Below are positions 7,346-14,113 of a stretch of DNA of 19,587 nt, piece by piece. Source of the DNA: an uncultured Prevotellaceae bacterium (lineage in GTDB: Bacteria; Bacteroidota; Bacteroidia; Bacteroidales; Bacteroidaceae); assembly GCA_946406585.1 (NCBI GenBank), contig CAMJLI010000016.1:1-19587 (forward strand), read 5' to 3'. Both the position numbers and the translations under genes were made by a program. The notes under the pieces are model-generated. The model was not told where the DNA came from, made no database searches, and was given only the letters and a program-made list of their open reading frames with translations. The stretch's first letter is position 1, and every line of letters begins with the position of its first letter.

Positions 7346-7686
7346 AAAAAAATGACCCCCGCCAATTCCTGCACCTCACGGTGGAGGAATTTTTGGGTGT
7401 CACAGAATTAAAAGATCAGCATTGAAAATTTATCAATTTGTCATACCCTGAAACTAACACTCAAATTATCCTATCGAATAAAAAAATATGAATTATTATA
7501 GTTTATGAAACACAGGCATCCTCTGATAACCTGCCGAAAGAGGACATGTCACCATTATCAACACACACACATTGCAGTACATGCAACATGCATTATCACC
7601 AAAGCAAAACAAAGGACATAAAAATCCCCTAACTTGCCTAAAAATGATACGTCAAAAATGTCTGAAATAATTCCTCAATCAATTAT
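7346..7686 (-). ncRNA. Candidate non-coding transcript of about 340 nt
   Basis: The region 7263-7883 has no plausible protein gene. Reading leftward, a full promoter match (7723-7692) is followed about 300 nt later by a long hairpin (7402-7353) and seven T residues (7352-7346), the signature of an intrinsic terminator. Between them, 7544-7513 could fold as a pseudoknot: TCCTCT pairs with AGAGGA, and CAGG in the first loop pairs with CCTG after it. TGATAATG occurs twice (7598-7591 and 7560-7553). I found none of the conserved cores of tmRNA, RNase P RNA or SRP RNA. It may be a regulatory RNA, a 6S-like RNA, or an antisense or decayed region. Existence as a transcript is inferred from the paired signals. 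Confidence 0.4.
7353..7402 (-). terminator. Long imperfect hairpin with T-run, terminator for leftward transcription
   Basis: Arms 7353-7375 and 7380-7402 (23 nt each) flank a 4-nt loop. They form 18 Watson-Crick pairs, one G-U pair and four mismatches. On the minus strand the stem is followed at once by seven T residues. On the plus strand no T-run follows. A stem this long is more than termination needs, so it may also be a structured RNA 3' end or a remnant of a dispersed repeat. Confidence 0.6.
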
Positions 7687-7691
7687 AAGTG

Positions 7692-7723
7692 CAAATATAC
7701 AATCTTTTTGCAGAACAAGCAAA
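7692..7723 (-). promoter_or_regulatory. Leftward promoter of the candidate non-coding RNA
   Basis: On the minus strand, TTTG (7723-7720), a 20-nt spacer and TATATTTG (7699-7692) match the Bacteroidota consensus exactly. No leftward protein gene follows before the hairpin at 7402-7353. Confidence 0.6.
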
Positions 7724-7830
7724 AAAAAACACGAAAAAATGTAAAAAAGCTGATTTTCCCAAGATTAGGACAAATAATCATGTATAAAAAAAGAGAAAAA
7801 CGGGGAATGAAGAAAAGAAAGAAGCAAGAA

Positions 7831-7862
7831 TTTGGAAAAGACAAAGAAAAAGTCTAAATTTG
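7831..7862 (+). promoter_or_regulatory. Promoter of the PafA-type phosphatase gene
   Basis: TTTG (7831-7834), a 20-nt spacer and TAAATTTG (7855-7862) match the consensus; the start codon is 21 nt downstream. GTCTA (7852-7856) and TAGAC (7863-7867) form an inverted repeat around the -7 box, a possible operator. Confidence 0.7.
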
Positions 7863-7883
7863 TAGACCTTAAACTATAACAAC

Positions 7884-9374
7884 ATGAAAAAAGTTCTTAC
7901 AACCATCATTCTTGCACTTTCATTCATCACATATTGTAGTGCAGAAGTAAATCGCCCCAAACTGATAGTGGGAATAGTAGTAGACCAGATGAGGTGGGAC
8001 TATCTTTACTATTATTACGACCAGTATGGCGACAACGGACTGAAACGCCTTCTCAACAGAGGTTTCAGTTGCGATAACACAATGATAAGCTACGTCCCCA
8101 CTGTTACAGCCATAGGCCATAGCTGCGTGTATACAGGGTCGGTGCCAGCCTTCACAGGCATAGCAGGCAACAATTTCATTCTCGACGGAAGGAATGTGAC
8201 CAGTGTGACCGACACCACAGTGCATGCCATTGGCTCAGACATCAGTCACAAGGACGGCAAATGCTCGCCACGCAACCTATTAGCCAACACCATTGGCGAC
8301 CAACTGAAATTGGCTACCAACTTCAAATCGAAAGTGTTCGGAGTGGCACTGAAAGACCGTGCCTCCATCCTTCCAGCCGGACATGCTGCAGACGGAGCAT
8401 ATTGGTGGGACGGAGCAGCAGGGCACTTCATCACCAGCAGCTACTACATGGACAAATTGCCCAAATGGGTGGATTTTTTCAACAGCAAGAACAACACGGA
8501 GCCAAATTTCGACATAAAGACCTCAACACAAGGTGTGACAATGACGTTCAAAATGGCAGAAGAATTGTTGAAGAACGAACGACTTGGAAAGCATGACGTC
8601 ACCGACATGATAGCCGTCAGCATCTCATCCACCGACGCCATCGGCCACACCTACAGCACTCGCGGCAAGGAAAACCACGATGTATACATGCAGTTGGACA
8701 AAGACCTGGCACATTTCCTGCAAGTGCTCGATAGAGAAATAGGCGAAGGCAATTACCTGCTCTTCCTCACTGCCGATCATGGAGCAGTGCACAACGGCAA
8801 CTTCATGAACGCCCACAAACTACCTGGCGGCGGCTATTCATCGCAACCGGTAAAAGAAAAACTGAACAAGCATTTGGCAAGCGTATTTGGAAAAGAAGGC
8901 AACTATGTGGCACACATTATGGACTGTCGCATCTATCTCGACCATGGATTCATCGAGAAAAACAATCTCGACCTGCAAAAAGTGAAAAAGGAAGCTGTCG
9001 CATTGATGAAGCAAGACCCACAATTCGCATACGTGGTAGACTATGAAGACATCGCCAATGCGAGCGTTCCACAATTCCTCCGCGAGCGCATCATCAACGG
9101 ATACAACCGCATGCGCAGTGGCGACATCTGCGTGATCCTACAAGGCAGCCACATGCATGGCACAGTAGGTCCCGACTACAAAGGCACATCCCATGGCACA
9201 TGGAACCCCGACGACTCACACATACCACTTATCTTCATGGGATGGCACGTGAAAGAAGGAAACACAAGCACACCCACATACATGACGGACATAGCAGCCA
9301 CAGTATGCGCCATGCTACACATACAAATGCCCGACTGCTGCATAGGCAACGCAATACAAGAAGTGTGGAAATAA
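7884..9374 (+). CDS. pafA: PafA-type alkaline phosphatase / phosphodiesterase superfamily, exported
   Basis: A 496-residue exported phosphomonoesterase of the alkaline phosphatase superfamily. Residues 1-20 form a signal peptide (ending TYCSA). Matching the PafA pattern, the zinc ligands are D34 (VVDQMRWDY), D251 and H255 (STDAIGHTY), D298 and H299 (TADHG), and H437 (GTSHGTW). The probable nucleophile is T75 in PTVTAIGH. N96 in GNNF and the pair K157-x-R159 (LKDRA) fill the substrate-binding positions that distinguish monoesterase PafA from phosphodiesterases of the superfamily. PafA is known as a phosphate-insensitive phosphatase that releases phosphate from organic monoesters in the periplasm. 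The gene stands alone behind its own promoter and a 14-20 nt leader. A weak hairpin with a T-run follows the stop codon. Confidence 0.92.
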   Translation: MKKVLTTIILALSFITYCSAEVNRPKLIVGIVVDQMRWDYLYYYYDQYGDNGLKRLLNRGFSCDNTMISYVPTVTAIGHSCVYTGSVPAFTGIAGNNFILDGRNVTSVTDTTVHAIGSDISHKDGKCSPRNLLANTIGDQLKLATNFKSKVFGVALKDRASILPAGHAADGAYWWDGAAGHFITSSYYMDKLPKWVDFFNSKNNTEPNFDIKTSTQGVTMTFKMAEELLKNERLGKHDVTDMIAVSISSTDAIGHTYSTRGKENHDVYMQLDKDLAHFLQVLDREIGEGNYLLFLTADHGAVHNGNFMNAHKLPGGGYSSQPVKEKLNKHLASVFGKEGNYVAHIMDCRIYLDHGFIEKNNLDLQKVKKEAVALMKQDPQFAYVVDYEDIANASVPQFLRERIINGYNRMRSGDICVILQGSHMHGTVGPDYKGTSHGTWNPDDSHIPLIFMGWHVKEGNTSTPTYMTDIAATVCAMLHIQMPDCCIGNAIQEVWK

Positions 9375-9381
9375 CACCCTT

Positions 9382-9400
9382 TTGTGCGCACACAATTTTT
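9382..9400 (+). terminator. Weak terminator after the phosphatase gene
   Basis: TTGTG (9382-9386) and CACAA (9391-9395) flank a 4-nt loop and are followed by five T residues, 8 nt after the stop codon. The stem is only five pairs, so termination may be incomplete. Confidence 0.4.
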
Positions 9401-9491
9401 GTTAACACTATTTAACTTTTAACAAATATCTGACTATCAGACTATTGCAAAAATGTTACAAAATAGGCCAAAAAAAAAGTGAAAAAAAAGT

Positions 9492-9520
9492 TTTGATACG
9501 AAAAAGAATTCATACCTTTG
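9492..9520 (+). promoter_or_regulatory. Promoter of the small lipoprotein gene
   Basis: TACCTTTG (9513-9520) matches TAnnTTTG. A TTTG at 9492-9495 gives a 17-nt spacer, a little short. Two long A-runs lie directly upstream (9470-9490) and could act like an UP element, fitting strong expression. Confidence 0.6.
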
Positions 9521-9569
9521 CATCGTTTTAACAAACATACGTTTTACAGATTAAAAAAGCAAAGAAAAA

Positions 9570-9803
9570 ATGAAGAAATTATTTTTTATGTTCGTAGCTA
9601 TGGCAGCCATGACTTTCGCTGCTTGTGACAATGCTCCTAAGACTGAGGCTGCTCCTGAAGAGACCGCTACAGAGGAAACTGTTGAAGCTACTACTGACAG
9701 CCTTGCTACTGACAGCCTTGCTACTGACAGCACAGCTACAGAGGCTCCTGCTGACAGCACCGTGACTGAGGCTCCTGCTGACAGCGCCGCTGTTGCCGAG
9801 TAA
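9570..9803 (+). CDS. Small Ala/Thr/Glu-rich lipoprotein
   Basis: A 77-residue lipoprotein of unknown function. A hydrophobic signal segment ends in a lipobox, TFAAC, so C19 would be lipidated and become the mature N-terminus. The rest has almost no hydrophobic core: it is built of Ala, Thr, Glu, Asp, Pro and Ser with internal repeats (TDSLATDSLATDS; TEAPADS twice). It is acidic, has no recognised domain and is probably a disordered surface or periplasmic tether. Codon choice differs from the neighbours: Ala is mostly GCT and Thr mostly ACT or ACA, where nearby genes favour GCC and ACC. That pattern and the A-tract promoter suggest high expression, which is inference. A strong terminator follows 29 nt after the stop. 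Confidence 0.82.
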   Translation: MKKLFFMFVAMAAMTFAACDNAPKTEAAPEETATEETVEATTDSLATDSLATDSTATEAPADSTVTEAPADSAAVAE

Positions 9804-9832
9804 TCACGACGAACAAAAAAATTCCAAAAAAA

Positions 9833-9867
9833 CGGCCCGGTCAATAGACTGGGCCGCAATTTTTTTA
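9833..9867. terminator. Bidirectional terminator between convergent genes
   Basis: CGGCCCGGTC (9833-9842) pairs with GACTGGGCCG (9847-9856), one G-U pair, 4-nt loop. T-runs follow in both directions: T8 at 9860-9867 on the plus strand, and the A7 at 9826-9832 read leftward. It separates the lipoprotein gene from the end of the glycosyltransferase gene. Confidence 0.9.
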
Positions 9868-10884
9868 TAATGGCAATTCAGAAAACTTCCTCTTTCTTCG
9901 GAAGTGATATTGCCACAATATGCAGAACGAGGTTCGCTGTTCCACCCTAGCCACACATCTTGCAGCTTGTATTCGCCTCCTGTCTTCCTTGAATTGCGGC
10001 AACCATTTCCGAAATGCCTTTCTGGCCTGGAAAATGGCCTTGCAATCCCCCCAGTTTCCATTAAGAATCAAGGTTTGAAACGCAGCAAGATAATCCAGGA
10101 ACCACCTCAACCTCATGACATTCTTCAATTCATCATCAGGAAGATTTTTGTAGAGCATTGTCAGGTTGTTTCGAAAATTCAGAAAGGTCTTTCTTGGATT
10201 ACCTTTTGGCAAAGTACCCCCTCCAAGATGGTATACGAAACTGCCAGGCAGGCAATACACCTTTCTACCCATTGTTGCAAGCCTCCAGCATAGGTCAATT
10301 TCCTCATTGTGGGCAAAGAAGCGAGCATCAAGGCCTCCCACCTTCAAGTAATCCTCTGCCCTTATCATCAGGCAAGCCCCTGTAGCCCACAGCACCTCGC
10401 ACGGTTTGTCATATTGTCCATGGTCCTCTTCCACCACGTCAAATATACGTCCCCTGCAGAAAGGATATCCCAAGCGGTCGATAAAGCCACCCGCGGCTCC
10501 AGCATACTCAAAACTGTCACGGTGGTTTAGCGACAACAGTTTTGGCTGACAAGCAGCCACCTCCGGATGTTTGTCCATCCATTCCACCATTGGTGTCAAC
10601 CAGTCGCAAGTGACCTCTATGTCAGAATTGAGCAACACAAAATACTCCGCATCGACTTGGGCCAAAGCCCTGTTATATCCTTCAGCAAAGCCCCAGTTCT
10701 TGTCAAACAAGATAAGCCTCACATCAGGAAAGTGTTCACGCAAATAAGCCACAGAACCATCTGTAGAAGCATTGTCAGCCACATATACAACAGCACCTTT
10801 GGAAAAAGTCACTACAGAGGAGAGGTACTTGTCGAGCATCTCCCGTCCGTTCCAATTGAGAATCACCACAGCCACCTTGTCCAT
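9865..10884 (-). CDS. Family 2 glycosyltransferase
   Basis: A 339-residue cytoplasmic GT-A fold sugar transferase that uses a nucleotide sugar. The N-terminus AVVILNWNGREML and VADNASTDGS (35-44) form the nucleotide-binding region. NSD at 86-88 is the DxD-like metal site, and NEEIDLCWR (193-201) is the usual acceptor/catalytic acidic motif of rhamnosyltransferase-like GT2 enzymes. ATGACLMIR (167-175) also fits that subgroup. The C-terminal third is basic with no clear transmembrane helix and may bind the membrane surface. It begins 4 nt after the mtaB stop codon, so it is translated from the same message as mtaB and the Sel1 gene. The acceptor (O-antigen, capsule or glycoprotein) cannot be read from the sequence. 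Confidence 0.9.
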   Translation of the reverse strand: MDKVAVVILNWNGREMLDKYLSSVVTFSKGAVVYVADNASTDGSVAYLREHFPDVRLILFDKNWGFAEGYNRALAQVDAEYFVLLNSDIEVTCDWLTPMVEWMDKHPEVAACQPKLLSLNHRDSFEYAGAAGGFIDRLGYPFCRGRIFDVVEEDHGQYDKPCEVLWATGACLMIRAEDYLKVGGLDARFFAHNEEIDLCWRLATMGRKVYCLPGSFVYHLGGGTLPKGNPRKTFLNFRNNLTMLYKNLPDDELKNVMRLRWFLDYLAAFQTLILNGNWGDCKAIFQARKAFRKWLPQFKEDRRRIQAARCVARVEQRTSFCILWQYHFRRKRKFSELPL

Positions 10885-10888
10885 AAGC

Positions 10889-12232
10889 TCACTTGTTGAT
10901 GGCAGCCATCAGTGCTGTCTTGTCTTGATTAAAGCCCATCAATTTCACACTAACTATTTGGTTGTCGAGGGAAGGGTCGGCTACAAGCGGGGGCAGTTCC
11001 ACACGAATATAGTTTCTTGTGAATCCATGCATGGCTTTTCCACGCTGCGCCTTTTCCATAAGCACTTCAGCCGTCCCGCCTATATGCCGTTCATAGAAAC
11101 CATGAGTCATTTCATCTGAAAGAGCCAACAGCAGTGCCGCCCGGCGCTTCTTCTCAGCCTCGTCAACAACATGAGGAATGCGCAGGGCAGCCGTCCCTGG
11201 TCTTTCAGAATAAGGGAACACATGCAGTTGTGAGACATCCAACGACATGAGGAAATCCTCCGTTTTCTTGAAATATTCATCGGTCTCACCCCTCATGCCC
11301 ACAATTACATCCACTCCGATAAAGGCATCGGGCATCAAACTCTTCACAAGTTTCACCTTTTGTGCGAAGAGAGCAGTATCATATCTACGGTGCATTATTT
11401 TCAGCACCTCGTCGGCACCACTTTGCAAAGGTATATGAAAATGAGGCATGAAGGCTCTGCTTTGTGCACAATACTCTATCAATTCATCCGTCATCAAGTC
11501 TGGTTCGATACTACTGATGCGATATCGTTCTATTCCATCCACCTTGTCAAGAGCCTTGACCAAATCGACGAAACTTTCTCCGGTGTTCTTCCCGAAATCA
11601 CCAATGTTGACACCTGTGACAACTATTTCCTTGCCACCCTCACGAGCAGCTTGCTCAGCCTGTCCTACCAGGTCGCTTATGGTGGCGCTCCTGCTAAACC
11701 CACGAGCATATGGTATGGTGCAATATGTGCAGAAATAATCGCACCCATCCTGCACCTTGAGGAAGTATCGTGTTCGGTTTCCCCTTGAGCAGCTATGAGC
11801 GAAGGAACGGATTTCCTTTGTTTTCACAGTAAAGCATTTGGCCGGAGCATCAGCCTGTTTCCCTGCAGTCCATGCTTCCGAAAGATACTGCATCAAGGAA
11901 GCCTTCTCATTAGCCCCAAGCACCAGGTCCACCCCAGGTATGCTTCCTACCTTTTGTGGTGACAACTGAGCATAGCACCCCGTGACCACTACAAAAGCGT
12001 CGGGATGGTTTCTCACAAGTTTATGTATGGCCTGCCTACACTTGTGGTCGGCTACATCAGTAACCGAGCATGTATTGATGACACACAAGTCAGCTTTTTC
12101 GCCCTTGTCCACTACATTGACGCCCACATCCTGCAATTGTCTTGCAAACGTGGAAGTCTCTGAGAAATTCAGTTTGCATCCAAGGGTGTAAAAAGCAGCT
12201 TTCTTGCCTTGAAAGGCCGAATAATCAATCAT
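10889..12232 (-). CDS. mtaB: tRNA (N6-threonylcarbamoyladenosine(37)-C2)-methylthiotransferase MtaB
   Basis: A 447-residue radical SAM enzyme that converts t6A37 to ms2t6A37 in tRNAs reading ANN codons. The N-terminal UPF0004 domain carries the cysteines of the auxiliary iron-sulfur cluster: C19 (TLGCKLN), C55 (NTCSVTD) and C86 (VTGCYAQ). The radical SAM cluster motif is C164-x3-C168-x2-C171 (CDYFCTYCTIPYARG). A TRAM-like RNA-binding segment occupies roughly the last 60 residues. YTLGCKLNF is the MtaB version of the motif, which separates it from MiaB and RimO. The start at 12232 is 24 nt after the Sel1-repeat gene stop, and the glycosyltransferase start is 4 nt beyond the mtaB stop, so the three look co-transcribed. 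Confidence 0.94.
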   Translation of the reverse strand: MIDYSAFQGKKAAFYTLGCKLNFSETSTFARQLQDVGVNVVDKGEKADLCVINTCSVTDVADHKCRQAIHKLVRNHPDAFVVVTGCYAQLSPQKVGSIPGVDLVLGANEKASLMQYLSEAWTAGKQADAPAKCFTVKTKEIRSFAHSCSRGNRTRYFLKVQDGCDYFCTYCTIPYARGFSRSATISDLVGQAEQAAREGGKEIVVTGVNIGDFGKNTGESFVDLVKALDKVDGIERYRISSIEPDLMTDELIEYCAQSRAFMPHFHIPLQSGADEVLKIMHRRYDTALFAQKVKLVKSLMPDAFIGVDVIVGMRGETDEYFKKTEDFLMSLDVSQLHVFPYSERPGTAALRIPHVVDEAEKKRRAALLLALSDEMTHGFYERHIGGTAEVLMEKAQRGKAMHGFTRNYIRVELPPLVADPSLDNQIVSVKLMGFNQDKTALMAAINK

Positions 12233-12256
12233 ATCAGAGAATTAAAACCCTAGAGA

Positions 12257-12994
12257 TTACAAGCCCAAAGCTTTTTTTGCTGATTCAAGACCTTGGTCTG
12301 CAGCTTTTTGGAATAGTTCTTTAGCCTTTACCTTATCCGCTGGCACCCCAGTGCCATCCAAATAGCAGTATCCAAGGCTTAGTTGAGCCATGGGATTGTT
12401 CTTCTCGGCAGCTTCATTGAATAATTGCACCGCCTTGGGTTGGTCCATTTTCACATTATTACCCACCAGATAATCATTAGCCAATGCCACAAGAGCCTGA
12501 GTGTTGTCCATGGCGATGGCCTTGTCATACATTTCGAAGCCTAGATTCACATCTTTTTCCACGCCGAAGCCATTGTTATAGCACAAAGCAAGGTAATAAG
12601 GTGCATAAGGGTCTTTATCCATCTCTTCCCCAAGCCATTTTACAGCTTTGGCAAAAAAGCTGTTGGCTCTGGCATCATCTTTTGCCACCCCATAGCCGAA
12701 CCTATAACAAAAGCCCATGTAATAGAGAGCTTGAGTATGGTCTTTTTCTGCCGCCTTGGCAAAGCACTCAGCAGCCTTGTATCTATTTTTCTCCATCCCC
12801 AGACCACTCAAGAAGCAGCGTCCCAATGCATAGAGTGAGGCAGAATGCCCCAATGCAGCCTGTGTGGAGAACCGTTCGACCTGTTGTGCAGAAACCAATC
12901 CCCAATTGAGGGAATCCTCTAAAGTATACACTTGTGCCTTGCCCCCAAGAGCAAGGGCTACAGCAAAGATGAAGGAAAGAGCAATACGTCTCAT
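12257..12994 (-). CDS. Exported Sel1-repeat (TPR-like) protein
   Basis: A 245-residue exported protein made almost entirely of Sel1-like repeats, which are helical pairs that mediate protein-protein contacts. Residues 1-20 are a signal peptide (ALALGGKA|Q). About five repeats lie between residues 48 and 240, each with the A-LGxCYxxGxGV pattern: LGRCFLSGLGM, MGFCYRFGYGV, LALCYNNGFGV, a degenerate one around ANDYLVGNN, and LGYCYLDGTGV. No catalytic domain is present, so it is probably a periplasmic scaffold or adaptor; the partner is unknown. It is first in a leftward operon with mtaB and a glycosyltransferase. I could not find a clean promoter in the 120 nt upstream: TAATTTG at 13009-13003 is one base short of the consensus. 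Confidence 0.9.
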   Translation of the reverse strand: MRRIALSFIFAVALALGGKAQVYTLEDSLNWGLVSAQQVERFSTQAALGHSASLYALGRCFLSGLGMEKNRYKAAECFAKAAEKDHTQALYYMGFCYRFGYGVAKDDARANSFFAKAVKWLGEEMDKDPYAPYYLALCYNNGFGVEKDVNLGFEMYDKAIAMDNTQALVALANDYLVGNNVKMDQPKAVQLFNEAAEKNNPMAQLSLGYCYLDGTGVPADKVKAKELFQKAADQGLESAKKALGL

Positions 12995-13043
12995 AAATAA
13001 AACAAATTAGCCTCGACAACAAAAGATTTCATTAAATGAATGA

Positions 13044-13089
13044 AGCCTTTCCAATATCGTCCCTCAACAAGAACGTCATTGGAAAGGCT
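13044..13089 (-). terminator. 12-bp inverted repeat after the polysaccharide export gene
   Basis: AGCCTTTCCAAT (13044-13055) and ATTGGAAAGGCT (13078-13089) are perfect reverse complements separated by 22 nt. It lies 27 nt past the export gene stop and about 50 nt before the Sel1 gene start. No T-run follows, so it may be an attenuator, an mRNA-stabilising stem or an operator rather than a simple terminator. Confidence 0.5.
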
Positions 13090-13115
13090 ACATAATATAT
13101 TATCAACAGCCCCTC

Positions 13116-13916
13116 TTAATCTCTGAGGATATTGACGAGGAGAGAAGCCACAGAAGTAGCAATACTAATAAATGAGAACCATATTGTCACAGACTGTCCA
13201 AGAGCTGAGTTCTTAGCTTTTGTGGCATTAGGCTCAACATATATGATGTCGTTCTGCTGTACGTAGTAATAAGGTGAGTTAATGAAATTGGCATCTGTCA
13301 AGTCGATGCGGTGTACAGACTTCTTTCCTGTAGCGTCCTCACGAATAAGCATCACATTCTGTCGCTTACCGTAAAGAGTAAGGTCGCCAGCGCTTGCAAG
13401 AGCCTCGAGTATGCTCATCTTCTCAGTTCCCACCGTGACGACAGAAGGACGTGCGAGATCACCAATGAGGGTGATTCTGAAACTCGACAACATCACAGTA
13501 ACAACAGGTGTCTCTGTCTTGGCAAAATAAGGAGATATCTTTTCTTCTATCAAGGTCTCGCATTCCTTTTTTGTGAGTCCAAGAACCTGGAGGCGTCCTA
13601 CTACTGGGAAATTAATCGTTCCATCATTCTCCACTAGATAGCTCTGAAGTGAACCTGCGCTTGAAGAAATGTCTCCACTTGCGTTCAAGTGTCTTGATAC
13701 ATACAGGTTGAAAGGTGCGGCAGCAGCGGGGTTGGTGCTGTGCACAGTGATGTGCAACATGTCTTTTGGCTTAATGCGTGCATCAAAGAGATACTGTGAA
13801 GCAGCAAGACTGATGCTGTCGATGTTCTGCATGTAAGGTACCTGCTTGCTCGACTCGCAACTATTCACAAACATCATTGCCACGATGGCTACCAGTGGTA
13901 TAAGAAGTTTCTTCAT
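13116..13916 (-). CDS. Outer-membrane polysaccharide export lipoprotein (Wza/OPX family)
   Basis: A 266-residue lipoprotein of the outer-membrane polysaccharide export family, which forms or gates the channel for capsule or exopolysaccharide. I place the start at 13916: the reading frame is open further upstream to 14030, but from this ATG there is a proper lipoprotein signal (MKKLLIPLV...FVNSC, C20 lipidated), and the promoter lies inside the longer frame. The Poly_export domain spans about 45-142 (RIKPKDMLHI, INFPVVGRLQVLG) and an SLBB-like domain about 146-225 (VTVGTEKMSILEALASAGDL). A C-terminal hydrophobic helix at about 243-263 is typical of Bacteroidales members. The usual partners (Wzc-like kinase, Wzx, Wzy) are not adjacent; the gene appears to be a single transcription unit. 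Confidence 0.9.
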   Translation of the reverse strand: MKKLLIPLVAIVAMMFVNSCESSKQVPYMQNIDSISLAASQYLFDARIKPKDMLHITVHSTNPAAAAPFNLYVSRHLNASGDISSSAGSLQSYLVENDGTINFPVVGRLQVLGLTKKECETLIEEKISPYFAKTETPVVTVMLSSFRITLIGDLARPSVVTVGTEKMSILEALASAGDLTLYGKRQNVMLIREDATGKKSVHRIDLTDANFINSPYYYVQQNDIIYVEPNATKAKNSALGQSVTIWFSFISIATSVASLLVNILRD

Positions 13917-13945
13917 CTTTTCAAAAGGGTTATTAAAAATTTCTG

Positions 13946-13976
13946 CAAAATTAATGCTTTTTTTGGAACTGACAAA
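13946..13976 (-). promoter_or_regulatory. Promoter of the polysaccharide export gene
   Basis: On the minus strand, TTTG (13976-13973), a 19-nt spacer and TAATTTTG (13953-13946) match the consensus. It lies 30 nt upstream of the start at 13916, which supports that start over the longer frame. Confidence 0.7.
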
Positions 13977-13996
13977 TAATTTTGCATAGTAATGAT

Positions 13997-14027
13997 AAAA
14001 AAATAGCTTGGCATCCTTGTGCCAAGC
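13997..14027 (-). terminator. Terminator of uxaC
   Basis: GCTTGGCA (14006-14013) and TGCCAAGC (14020-14027) form an 8-bp stem with a 6-nt loop. Read leftward, it is followed after two bases by seven T residues (14003-13997). It lies about 87 nt past the uxaC stop. Confidence 0.85.
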
Positions 14028-14113
14028 CATTGTTCATGTTTTATCAAAGTGTCTTCATTATCAAATCACGAAAGCGTGGGGCGCCCCCATGACAATGAAA
14101 GACAAACGACAAA

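Noticed and set aside
7237..7425. Rightward 62-codon open frame, considered as a precursor peptide for the PqqD-like protein
   Set aside because: It begins inside the intrinsic terminator stem and runs through the hairpin at 7353-7402; there is no leader-like sequence and no start signal.
7496..7555. Leftward 19-codon frame beginning MVTCPLSAG
   Set aside because: Overlaps the possible pseudoknot and is too short to support as coding without conservation data.
7346..7686. tmRNA, RNase P RNA or SRP RNA
   Set aside because: I found no tag-peptide frame, no tRNA-like end, and none of the conserved RNase P or SRP core sequences on either strand.
13116..14030. Longer start for the polysaccharide export protein
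   Set aside because: The extra 38 residues would bury the lipoprotein signal and include the promoter; the internal ATG at 13916 is better.
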